This document shows positions 5,841 to 13,079 of a stretch of DNA of 14,654 nucleotides, one piece after another (positions within the stretch are counted from its first letter, which is position 1; each line of letters begins with the position of its first letter). The stretch is from NCBI GenBank assembly GCA_902494555.1, contig CABUTR010000038.1, positions 1 through 14,654 on the forward strand, read 5' to 3'. Below the pieces are notes generated by a model. The model saw only the letters and a program-made list of their open reading frames with translations. It was not told the DNA's origin and did not search any database. The DNA comes from an uncultured Collinsella sp. Lineage in GTDB: Bacteria > Actinomycetota > Coriobacteriia > Coriobacteriales > Coriobacteriaceae. The translations under genes and the position numbers were made by a program.

Positions 5841-8507
5841 CTATTCCTGGACCTTCAGCGCCTCGGAGAGGCTGACGCGCTTGATGGAGCGCGTGTGCAG
5901 CAGCGCCACGACCAGGTAGGTTGCAAAGCCGATTCCTGCGCACGCCGCCATGGACCAAGCGGGCACATAGATCTCGATATTGCCGTTGTAGGCGAGCAGC
6001 ATCGAGCGGAAGATGGCCGTGAGTGAGCCAATGATGACCGGCAGGCTCAGCACGAGCGACGCCGCCACGCACAGCGTGATCGAGCGGATGTACAGATGCG
6101 AGATCTCGCTATCGCGGTAGCCAAAGACTTTCATGTAGCTAATCGACCGGGCGCTATGGTCGATCACCGCCTTGGTCAGCAGGTACATAAACAGCAGGAA
6201 GATAAACACCGCGAGCCCGATCATCATTCCGATCATTTTGCTCATCATGCCGATGAACTGGTCGCCCACGGCGCGCATGTCGTCGGGCGTGGTGTCGCCG
6301 GCAAAGTAACGGGCATCGAGGTCGAGCTTCTCGTCGCTCACATAGCCGTTAAAGTAGGCGGCGTCGTTGTCGAACAGCTCGTTAAAGTCGTCGATACTCA
6401 TATAGATATTCATGTCCGACTTGGAGCCCCAGGTGGCGTCCTTGCCCGTGTACTCCAGCGAATAGTCCTTGCCCTCGTACTTGTCGCTGAGCGTGACCTT
6501 CTGGCCCTCGCTCCAGCCAAACTTGTCGAGCAGGCCGCTGCCAAAGACGACGCGCCCATCGCCAACGTTGAGGTCTTTCCAATAGCGCGAATCGGGCGAG
6601 ATGCCGTAGACGGAAATCGTCTCCTGCCCATTTCCATCGCCGCGGTCGTATTGCAGCTGGTAGACGGCGTATTTCTCGGCCTGCGCGATTGTGCCTGCAC
6701 CGTTGTCGATCGTGTTGACCGGGTGAATGTCGTCGTTGTCGGTGTCGATCTTAGAGGCCTTGTCGATCAGGTCGATAGCCTCGTCGCGGTCGCAGCCGAG
6801 GGCATCGGCAAGATCGTCAAGGCACGCGTAGAGCGCATCCTTCTTATCCTGGACCTTGGCAAGCGCGTCCTGCGCCGCGGCCAGGCTCTCGGCAGACGGA
6901 GATGCGGTCGCGGCATCGGCTGCCGCCTGCGCCGCATCGGCCGCGTCGTCAAGCTCGTCATCGGCATCCCGGGCGGCAGAAAGCAGCGCGCCGTCAACCG
7001 ACTGCAAGCGCTCGAGTGCCGACCACTGCTCGCGCTCCTCGGCAGTACCCTCGAGCTCCAGCGGCGCCTTGAGCGTGTACTGGTGCTCGGCGACCAGGCT
7101 TGTCTCGAGGTTGTCCGCGTAGTGCGTCATCGTGGGCAGAATCGCCAGGCCAAAGAGCAGCAGCAGCGAGGCAAACGCAATGCCCACAAAGAGCGTGACA
7201 AAGTTGCCCAGGTTGCGCAGAAAGATACGCAGGCGGAAGCGGGAAACAAAACCCATGCGCTCCGGCAGTTGCATACCGCGCTTGGTGCCCGATTTGCCGC
7301 TCGCCTCGTGACGAAGGAACTGCAACGGCGTCTTGCCCATTTTGCGAAACAGGCCCACCAGCGTGATGAGGATGAGCGCGGCGGCGGGAACCACGGCGCA
7401 CTTCACAAAGATCTCCCAGCTCCAGTACACCTGGAAGGGCGGCAGGCTGTACGAACCGTAATAGAGGCTGCGCATGGGCTCGGTAAAGAACACAACGCCG
7501 AGCGCAGTGCCCAAAAGCGCCGCGACCACGCCCACGATGGCGGGAAGTGCCAGGTAGTGCAGCACGATCTCGCGACGGCGATAACCGCTGGCGAGCAGCG
7601 TGCCGATGATGGCGCTCTCCTCCTCGATGGTGGCGTCGGTAAGGACCACAAAGACGAACGCCATGATCACGATGATGATGTCGAGCAGCGTCATCCACAT
7701 CATGGAGTCGCCGTCCACGTCATCGCGCGCATAGCCAATGCCCTGATTGGAATCGGCGTCGGTCAGATCGTCCACGCGCGCATCGGCGTCGGTCAGTGCC
7801 TCGACCATATCTTGCTCGGCGTCGATGCGGTCCGCGGTGGGGAGGTCGCGATCGGTAAAGGTGAAGGAGTAGGTGTAGGCGGGTGCGCCGCCGGCATCTT
7901 CGAGCGCGGCAAAGCCGCCATCGGTGACCTCGGCCACGCCGTACGTGATGGTGTTCACCGTAAAGTCCGAATTGTTGAGGAACAGCGCCTGACTATCGGG
8001 CTGGGTCATGATGCCGCAAATGGTGTAGGTGCGACCCTCGAGCTCGACTTTATCGCCCACGGACAGGTTGTTATTGGTGGCAAAGACACGGTCGATGGCC
8101 ACCTCGTCATCCGCCTTGGGTTCCCTACCCTCACAGTAGGACGCAATGTCCACCTTAGCGCGGTGCGCATAGGTGCGCAGCGTGCGCTTGGTGCCGTCGT
8201 CGCCGGCGGTCTTTTTGATGATGGCGTCGATGGAGAAATTCTTGTAGAGCGTGACGCCGCCGACGTCGCCGGCTGCATCCTCGGCGGCCTTGAGTTGATC
8301 GTCGGTAGCCTCGAAGGAGGTGGTCACGCGGCCGTCCTCAATCGCGTACGCATCGCGCATGTCATCGATAAGGCAGCCGATGGAATGCGCTGCGAGCAAA
8401 AATCCCGAGGTGAGAGCGATGCTTCCGCACATAAGCAAAAAGATGCCCAGGTACTTGCCGATATTGCGGCGCAGCTCGCGCGGGAGACGTTTTGCGAGAG
8501 GTGCCAT
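5841..8507 (-). CDS. ABC transporter permease with two FtsX domains
   Basis: This is an 888-aa MacB/FtsX-superfamily permease made of two fused repeats. TM1 is near 18-42, followed by an extracytoplasmic domain of about 220 residues. Three helices lie at about 270-290, 315-340 and 365-385. The second half has a helix at 435-458, another large extracytoplasmic domain and helices at about 755-780, 808-832 and 850-870. Residues about 490-590 (DNA about 6744-7046) form an Ala/Asp/Glu-rich stretch likely to be coiled coil, inserted in the second extracytoplasmic domain. The frame opens at a TTG (8522), but the ATG at 8507, eight nt past the ATPase stop and behind AGGCGG, is preferred. It pairs with the ATPase next door. 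Export of, or resistance to, a peptide, lipid or lipoprotein-like substrate is likely but unproven. Confidence 0.92.
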   Translation of the reverse strand: MAPLAKRLPRELRRNIGKYLGIFLLMCGSIALTSGFLLAAHSIGCLIDDMRDAYAIEDGRVTTSFEATDDQLKAAEDAAGDVGGVTLYKNFSIDAIIKKTAGDDGTKRTLRTYAHRAKVDIASYCEGREPKADDEVAIDRVFATNNNLSVGDKVELEGRTYTICGIMTQPDSQALFLNNSDFTVNTITYGVAEVTDGGFAALEDAGGAPAYTYSFTFTDRDLPTADRIDAEQDMVEALTDADARVDDLTDADSNQGIGYARDDVDGDSMMWMTLLDIIIVIMAFVFVVLTDATIEEESAIIGTLLASGYRRREIVLHYLALPAIVGVVAALLGTALGVVFFTEPMRSLYYGSYSLPPFQVYWSWEIFVKCAVVPAAALILITLVGLFRKMGKTPLQFLRHEASGKSGTKRGMQLPERMGFVSRFRLRIFLRNLGNFVTLFVGIAFASLLLLFGLAILPTMTHYADNLETSLVAEHQYTLKAPLELEGTAEEREQWSALERLQSVDGALLSAARDADDELDDAADAAQAAADAATASPSAESLAAAQDALAKVQDKKDALYACLDDLADALGCDRDEAIDLIDKASKIDTDNDDIHPVNTIDNGAGTIAQAEKYAVYQLQYDRGDGNGQETISVYGISPDSRYWKDLNVGDGRVVFGSGLLDKFGWSEGQKVTLSDKYEGKDYSLEYTGKDATWGSKSDMNIYMSIDDFNELFDNDAAYFNGYVSDEKLDLDARYFAGDTTPDDMRAVGDQFIGMMSKMIGMMIGLAVFIFLLFMYLLTKAVIDHSARSISYMKVFGYRDSEISHLYIRSITLCVAASLVLSLPVIIGSLTAIFRSMLLAYNGNIEIYVPAWSMAACAGIGFATYLVVALLHTRSIKRVSLSEALKVQE

Positions 8508-8515
8508 GGCGCCGC

Positions 8516-9229
8516 CTACCAATCGAGCTCGGCGGCCGCAACGGGCGACTCGTTGAGCTCATCCTCGACGATGTGCCCGTCGCGCAGGCGCAGCACGCGA
8601 TTGGCCATGTGCGCGATGGCGGCATTGTGGGTGACAATGATGATGGTGCAGCCGTAGGTGCGGTTGACATCCTCCATGAGCTGCAGGATTTCCTTGGACG
8701 TCTTGTAGTCAAGCGCGCCGGTGGGCTCGTCGCACAGCAGCAGGCCCGGGTTTTTGACGAGCGCACGGCCGATGGCACAGCGCTGCTGCTGGCCGCCCGA
8801 GACCTGGCGCGGGAACTTGTTGCGGTGCTCGTAGAGGCCCAGCGAACGCAGCAGGTCGTCGACATTGAGCGGGTTTTTGGACAGGTGCGCCGTGACCTCG
8901 ATGTTCTCCTTGATGGTGAGATCGGGCACCAGGTTGTAGAACTGGAAGACAAAACCCAGCTCACGGCGGCGATACTCGCCCAGGTCGGTAGGCTTGAGCA
9001 CCGTGAGGTCGCAGCCGTCCACCATGATGGAGCCGCCGTCGGCATCCTCCAGGCCGCCGATCAGGTTAAGAAACGTCGACTTGCCCGAACCCGAAGGCCC
9101 CAGCATGACGCAGATCTCTCCGCGGTTGATGGACGTGTCGATGCCGTCGAGCACCGTCAGGCGTGCATCTCCATCGCCGTAGTGCTTTTTGAGATCCTTA
9201 ACCTGGACGTAGGCCTCCCGCGTTGCCAT
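8516..9229 (-). CDS. ABC transporter ATP-binding protein (MacB/LolD type)
   Basis: This 237-aa cytoplasmic ATPase powers the adjacent FtsX permease. It shows Walker A GPSGSGKS (44-51), a Q-loop in FQFYNL (95-100), signature VSGGQQQR (143-150), Walker B LLLCDEP (163-169), D-loop GALD (171-174) and the switch His201 in VTHN. The SGGQQQR signature and DEPTGALD are typical of the MacB/LolD/SalX group. Two in-frame ATGs exist. The one at 9229 has GGGGGA four nt upstream and is preferred; the one at 9241 (four residues longer) has only AAGG. It is the first gene of its operon, followed after eight nt by the permease. An AT-rich stretch with an operator-like palindrome lies directly upstream, so it may be inducible. 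Confidence 0.94.
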   Translation of the reverse strand: MATREAYVQVKDLKKHYGDGDARLTVLDGIDTSINRGEICVMLGPSGSGKSTFLNLIGGLEDADGGSIMVDGCDLTVLKPTDLGEYRRRELGFVFQFYNLVPDLTIKENIEVTAHLSKNPLNVDDLLRSLGLYEHRNKFPRQVSGGQQQRCAIGRALVKNPGLLLCDEPTGALDYKTSKEILQLMEDVNRTYGCTIIIVTHNAAIAHMANRVLRLRDGHIVEDELNESPVAAAELDW

Positions 9230-9255
9230 GATATCCCCCATTGTTAGCCTTGTAC

Positions 9256-9276
9256 TACTTTATGAACATAATAGTA
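9256..9276. promoter_or_regulatory. Operator-like palindrome upstream of the FtsX-type ABC operon
   Basis: TACTTTATG-AA-CATAATAGTA is an inverted repeat with a perfect TTATG-AA-CATAA core (9260-9271) and outer TACT/AGTA arms offset by one base. It is in a short AT-rich island 27 bp before the preferred ATPase start. A weak promoter, TTTACT (9278-9273), 18 bp and TACAAG (9254-9249) on the minus strand, would place it between -35 and -10. A TetR- or GntR-type repressor site is plausible. Confidence 0.45.
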
Positions 9277-9322
9277 AACCTTGGCGAACTATTTTTGGGC
9301 GAGGCCTGGATTTTATTTCAGA

Positions 9323-9511
9323 CTAGTCATTGGGGACGTTCTTAAATGACTAGCTGTTGGGGACACTCTTTCGCCACCCGGCAGTTAGGGACGTTCCCTT
9401 TCTGCCGGCAGCTGAGGACAGTCCTTGGCAACCCGGCCGGCAAGCCGGCGGTTCGGCAAAGACTGTCCCCAATGACTAGTCGTTTAAGTCTGTCCCCAAT
9501 GACCACTCTTG
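9323..9511. repeat. REP/MITE-like palindromic repeat cluster, copy B
   Basis: This is the second 189-bp copy of the cluster at 4757-4945. The decamer motifs are at 9332, 9359, 9387 and 9414 (forward) and 9461 and 9488 (inverted), each exactly 4566 bp from its partner. The outer inverted repeat (9330-9350 and 9479-9499) has four mismatches, against one in copy A, so copy B is more decayed there. It lies between the FtsX ABC operon start and the last gene of the ABC-2 operon, both read on the minus strand. Its inner hairpin may help terminate the ABC-2 operon. No transposase is present nearby. Confidence 0.85.
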
Positions 9512-9550
9512 GTCGTTTAAGTCTGTCCCCAATGAGTACCCGATGACTAG
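9479..9550. repeat. Extra tandem repeat unit extending copy B
   Basis: A perfect 24-bp unit (GTCGTTTAAGTCTGTCCCCA plus ATGA) occurs at 9479-9502 and again at 9512-9535, a 33-bp period. The added unit, absent from copy A, continues through GATGACTAG to within five bp of the ABC-2 permease stop codon at 9555. It gives copy B a third inverted decamer at 9521-9530 and suggests unit-by-unit expansion. Confidence 0.8.
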
Positions 9551-9554
9551 GTGA

Positions 9555-10760
9555 CTAGGCGCGGGATTTGGTGCGTGAGAGGGCCAGGCCTGCGGCGGCG
9601 ATGGCCACGGCAAAGAGCACGGTGACGCCCAGGTCGCAGGCGATGTCACCCAGCACGGTGGACGTCAGATCCGAAGCGAGCGCCTTGCCAATCGCGTCGT
9701 TCACCCAATACGTCGGCACAAAGTGCGCCACCGTCTGCACGGCCGAGCCCATCAGCGACAGCGGCATCCAAGCGCCGCCCAAAAACGTCATGAGCATGCC
9801 GAGCAGGTTGCCCACACCGTTAAGCAGCTCCTCGCGCGCGCCCAGGCTCGACAGCGCAAAGCCAACGGCCAGAGGCGTGCACGCCAGGGCAAACGTCGCC
9901 GCCAGCGCCAGGCACACACGACCCACGCCGACCTCGGCAACCGCGCCGGCAAAGCCCACGACGCCCATCATGCTCGACACAAACCAGATGCAGACGGTGA
10001 GCACTGCAGCAGCCGCGAACACGGCAAGCGAGCGCTGGCGCTCGGAGACCGGGCCGGCCTCCATGCGGCGCTCGCGCTCGGGCTCGTTCATGCCCGAGAA
10101 CACCAGTCCCACCGACACGATGACCGACGAGATGATCGCGTACGCGCCAAAGTTGAAGTACGACTCGAGCGTGGCGGCGGCAGTCGAGTCGACCTTGACC
10201 TGCTCGATCTGGACCTCCGCGCGCTCGGTGGCCGCGTGTTCGGCAGCCTTGGCGACGTCACCGTTGGAGGCAGCAGGCTCAAGTGCGGCCGCAGCGCCCG
10301 CGAGCGAGATCCAGCGCGAGGCCTCGGCAGACGAAAGCGCCGCCGCCATGGTGCCGGAGCCGTACGTCACGTCGAGCTTTGGCAGGGCTTCCCCCGCGCG
10401 GGCGGCTGCAACGAGGTCGTCCTCAAACCCCTCCGGGATAAAGAATACACAGTCGGCACTACCCTTGGCGCTGTTGCTCTTGGAGAGCGAGTCCGCAAGG
10501 TCGTAGGTGTCGTCGCCGATGCCCGTGACCAGCTCAAAGCGCGAACCCAGATGCTTGGTAAGCGCACGTGAAAGGTCGCTGCTGTCGCGGTCGATGACGA
10601 TCACATTGGCGTCGTAGGGCTTGTACTCGGTGAGTTGCGACGAGTTCCAGCTCACCGACGCCGCGATGAATACACCCATGAGCGAGATGAACACCGTGTA
10701 GATGAGCAGGTAGAACGGGTGCGCAAGTGCCATACGAAGCGCAGTCTTAAAGGTGCTCAT
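9555..10760 (-). CDS. ABC-2 type transporter permease (second subunit)
   Basis: This is a 401-aa membrane protein of the ABC2_membrane_3 type. One N-terminal helix (about 15-37) is followed by an extracytoplasmic domain of about 165 residues. A C-terminal block of helices follows at about 208-228, 245-268, 275-300, 315-340 and 375-395. The loop before the helix block is Ala/Glu-rich. The frame opens at a TTG (10775) within the ribosome site. The ATG at 10760, six nt after AAGGAG, is preferred and begins MSTFKTALRMALAHP. It overlaps the end of the preceding permease by 14 nt, so the two are probably translationally coupled and form a heterodimer with the ATPase at 11944-12882. The substrate is unknown; drug, peptide or lipid-like export is the usual role. 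Its stop codon touches repeat copy B. Confidence 0.9.
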   Translation of the reverse strand: MSTFKTALRMALAHPFYLLIYTVFISLMGVFIAASVSWNSSQLTEYKPYDANVIVIDRDSSDLSRALTKHLGSRFELVTGIGDDTYDLADSLSKSNSAKGSADCVFFIPEGFEDDLVAAARAGEALPKLDVTYGSGTMAAALSSAEASRWISLAGAAAALEPAASNGDVAKAAEHAATERAEVQIEQVKVDSTAAATLESYFNFGAYAIISSVIVSVGLVFSGMNEPERERRMEAGPVSERQRSLAVFAAAAVLTVCIWFVSSMMGVVGFAGAVAEVGVGRVCLALAATFALACTPLAVGFALSSLGAREELLNGVGNLLGMLMTFLGGAWMPLSLMGSAVQTVAHFVPTYWVNDAIGKALASDLTSTVLGDIACDLGVTVLFAVAIAAAGLALSRTKSRA

Positions 10761-11934
10761 AGCGGCTCCTTCCAAAGATCAGCGTGGCGGCGGCAACGAA
10801 CAGAAGCGCCATAAGGGCCAGCGCGCCGGCGCGAACAGCAAAGGGGGCCAGATCCTCAAAGAAATACAGGCGGTTGAACATGTCGCAGATGAGCTTGACG
10901 GGGTTGAGCCAACACTCGGCCGGGCAGGCGCGGGCGGCGTCGTCGGCAAGCGCCATCGCCGGCTCGCCGTAGAGGCCGGCGAACAGGGCGCACGTGGTGG
11001 CGAAGCCCGTGAGGACACCCGACTTGGACGCCTTGCCGCCCTTAACGGGAAGCGTGCCCACAAAGAGTCCCAAGCCCGTGGCGGCAAGCGCGGATGCGGC
11101 GCCGCCCACCAGACACAGCCCCTCGCGCCCGCCAAAGTCGACGCCCACGACCAGGCGCACGTAGCCGATCGCGATCGTCATCGAGGCGAAGGAAACCAGC
11201 CACGAGCCGACGAAGATGCCGGCCAGCGACGCCGTCTTGGAAAGACCGCCCACGCAGCGACGCGCGCCAAGGCCCGACAGATTGGGCTGCAAATCGACGA
11301 CGCTCAAGGCGGCAAACTCGGCAGACATCATCGCGACCAGGCCAAAAAGCGCGTAATAGTAGATGACCGTGCCGTCGGGCGTGGTGCGCGTAAGGCTCAC
11401 GCGACGGGTTCCGCCCTCGAGCGACAGGGCGCCCGCAACCGCCTCCGGGTCGGCGAGCGCCGCCGAGTTGTCCTGGGCAATCTGGGACATGAGCTCGGCA
11501 TTTTGTGTATACGAGCTTGCCACCGTCTCCAGAATGCTGCGGTCGGTGAGCACCGACGAGGCGCGCGAGTTGTCGTAGCTCGATAGCAGTGTGAGCTTGG
11601 GTACGCCTGCGTCGTCGACCGTATAGATGCCCGCGACCTCGCCGGCCTTAAGCGCACGGTTCGCATCGGCTGCGTCGTCGCACTCGTGGATCTCGAGCAG
11701 CTGGTCGTCGCCTTCCTTGGCGAGCGACGTCGCCACGTCCTTAAAGGTAGAGGCATCCCAGGCCCCATCCGCTACGACGGCCACCGGCACCGGGTCGACC
11801 GTGCCGTCAGAGCTCAGGTTCGCAAACATAAACATGAACATCGTGGAAAGCGCGATGGGAAAGAGAGCACCCCAGACCCACGTGCTCGGCCGGCGCAGCA
11901 GCGTCTTGACCGTGGTGATGATGGTGTTGAACAT
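10747..11934 (-). CDS. ABC-2 type transporter permease (first subunit)
   Basis: This 395-aa membrane protein has the same plan as its downstream neighbour. One N-terminal helix (about 18-40) precedes an extracytoplasmic domain (about 41-185). A helical block follows, with helices near 190-212, 235-262, 275-297, 308-325 and 365-388. The two permeases share architecture but little obvious sequence, as expected for an old duplication giving a heterodimer. The start is the ATG at 11934, with AGGGGG five nt upstream, nine nt after the ATPase stop. Its last 14 nt overlap the next gene. It forms the membrane part of a DrrAB/YhgE-like exporter. The ARACPAECW segment near 335 contains two Cys that could pair outside the cell. 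Confidence 0.9.
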   Translation of the reverse strand: MFNTIITTVKTLLRRPSTWVWGALFPIALSTMFMFMFANLSSDGTVDPVPVAVVADGAWDASTFKDVATSLAKEGDDQLLEIHECDDAADANRALKAGEVAGIYTVDDAGVPKLTLLSSYDNSRASSVLTDRSILETVASSYTQNAELMSQIAQDNSAALADPEAVAGALSLEGGTRRVSLTRTTPDGTVIYYYALFGLVAMMSAEFAALSVVDLQPNLSGLGARRCVGGLSKTASLAGIFVGSWLVSFASMTIAIGYVRLVVGVDFGGREGLCLVGGAASALAATGLGLFVGTLPVKGGKASKSGVLTGFATTCALFAGLYGEPAMALADDAARACPAECWLNPVKLICDMFNRLYFFEDLAPFAVRAGALALMALLFVAAATLIFGRSRYEHL

Positions 11935-11943
11935 GGCTGCCCC

Positions 11944-12882
11944 CTAGTCGCGCAGCTCGCGGCCGGTGATCTCGAGGAACACATCGTTGAGGGTCGGCGG
12001 CTCACTCCACACGCGGCCGAGTGCCACGTCGGCGGCGCGCAGCGTGTCGAGGATGTCGACCAGGTTGTGCGGGCTCGCCTCGCAGGTGCAGACGAGTTCG
12101 CCGCCGGAAAGCTCAACGCTGAGCACGTGCTCGAGGGCGCGCAGCCGCTCGACCGTGGCGGCCTCGACGGCGCCGACCTCGACGGTCACGCGCTCGCCCA
12201 TCTGAATCATGCGCTTGAGCTCGTCGTTAGTGCCCTGCGCCAGCACGCGGCCGCCGTCCATGATCATGATGCGGCTGCAAATCTGCTCGACTTCCTCCAT
12301 GTAATGGCTGGTATACACCACCGTGGCGCCCTCGTCGCGCAGGCGGCAGATGCCCTCCAGGATGGCGTTGCGGCTCTGCGGGTCGACCGCCACCGTGGGC
12401 TCGTCGAAGAAGATGAGCTCGGGCTTGTGCGCGATGCCGCAGGCGATGTTGAGCCGGCGCGCCAGGCCGCCCGAGAGCTTGCCGGGGCGGAACTTGGTAA
12501 AGTCGCCCAGGCCAACAAAGTCGATCGCCTCGTCCACCAGCGCACGGCGGCGCTTGCGGTCGCTAACGTAAAGGCTGCAGAAATAGTCGATGTTCTCGCG
12601 CACCGTAAGCTCGTCGAACACCGCCACCTGCTGCGGCACCACACCGATGCGGCGCTTGAGGTCGTAGCGGGTGGGCGTCATGGGCTCGCCGAACAGCTCG
12701 ATGGTGCCTTTGTCGTAGGTGAGCAGCTGCAAAATGCAGTTGATGGACGTGGTCTTGCCCGAGCCGTTGGGGCCCAGCAGGCCAAAGATCTCGCCGGGGG
12801 CGATGCTCAGGTTAAAGTGGTCGAGCGCGATAAGATCGTCGTAGCGCTTGACGAGGTTTTCGACGTGGACGATGTCTGTCAT
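11944..12882 (-). CDS. ABC-2 transporter ATP-binding protein (DrrA-like)
   Basis: This 312-aa cytoplasmic ATPase belongs to the DrrA/CcmA class that partners ABC-2 permeases. It shows Walker A GPNGSGKT (37-44), a Q-loop in VVPQQVAVF (about 80-88), signature LSGGLARRLNIA (about 136-147), Walker B LIFFDEP (about 156-162), D-loop VDPQSR and the switch His in TSHYMEE. PTVAVDP has Ala where many relatives have Gly. The C-terminal 80 residues look like the accessory domain seen in this class. The frame extends upstream to 12948, but the ATG at 12882 has AGGAGGG seven nt before it and begins at the first conserved block (MTDIVHVENLVKRYDD). It is the first of three tightly packed genes and is divergent from the histidine kinase. 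Confidence 0.94.
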   Translation of the reverse strand: MTDIVHVENLVKRYDDLIALDHFNLSIAPGEIFGLLGPNGSGKTTSINCILQLLTYDKGTIELFGEPMTPTRYDLKRRIGVVPQQVAVFDELTVRENIDYFCSLYVSDRKRRRALVDEAIDFVGLGDFTKFRPGKLSGGLARRLNIACGIAHKPELIFFDEPTVAVDPQSRNAILEGICRLRDEGATVVYTSHYMEEVEQICSRIMIMDGGRVLAQGTNDELKRMIQMGERVTVEVGAVEAATVERLRALEHVLSVELSGGELVCTCEASPHNLVDILDTLRAADVALGRVWSEPPTLNDVFLEITGRELRD

Positions 12883-12950
12883 GAGGCGGCCCTCCTGTTG
12901 ATTGCGGCCCGATACGATTGCATCATCGCAGGAGCCGCCGGCGCGCACCA

Positions 12951-12964
12951 GTGAGCTTTGTCAC
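12951..12964. promoter_or_regulatory. GTGA-N6-TCAC dyad in the divergent promoter region
   Basis: GTGAGCTTTGTCAC has perfect four-base arms with a six-base spacer, the layout of CRP/FNR-family sites (TGTGA-N6-TCACA; eight of ten core bases here). Its centre is 75 bp upstream of the ABC-2 operon start codon and about 122 bp from the kinase start. It could also be a response-regulator site. Chance occurrence cannot be excluded. Confidence 0.35.
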
Positions 12965-12979
12965 GAGTGCGGGGCTTGG

Positions 12980-13016
12980 CCGTGCGGCCCGCCGACGCCC
13001 CCGCTTTGCCGCACGG
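12980..13016. repeat. 9-bp inverted repeat between the kinase and ABC-2 operons
   Basis: CCGTGCGGC (12980-12988) is a perfect inverted match to GCCGCACGG (13008-13016), with 19 bp between. It lies about 64-100 bp before the kinase start. TGTCACG occurs on both sides of it (12959-12965 and 13023-13029). It lacks a T-run, so it is not a simple terminator, and a regulatory dyad is possible. Confidence 0.4.
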
Positions 13017-13067
13017 GAGGAATGTCACGGTTGCGTGGGCGGCTCCTCCACCACGCGCGGGTTCGCG

Positions 13068-13073
13068 TACAAT
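13068..13073 (+). promoter_or_regulatory. -10 box giving an apparently leaderless kinase transcript
   Basis: TACAAT (five of six to TATAAT) ends six nt before the ATG at 13080. RNA polymerase usually starts about seven nt after the -10, so transcription would begin at or next to the A of the start codon. No Shine-Dalgarno sequence precedes this ATG. I found no convincing -35, which is common at leaderless actinobacterial promoters. Confidence 0.5.
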
Positions 13074-13079
13074 ACCCGT

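Noticed and set aside
6096..8657. An 853-codon open frame antisense to the FtsX and ATPase genes.
   Set aside because: It is an antisense shadow typical of GC-rich coding DNA. It has no domains and odd composition, while the opposite strand encodes clear ABC transporter motifs. The same applies to 3442-4704, 9723-10571, 10753-11586 and 11686-12954.
12918..13079. A 54-codon N-terminal extension of the histidine kinase.
   Set aside because: The extension is Arg-rich and low in hydrophobic residues. It spans the inverted repeat and the -10 box and lacks a well-placed ribosome site. A GTG near 13036 is also poorly spaced from GGAGGA.
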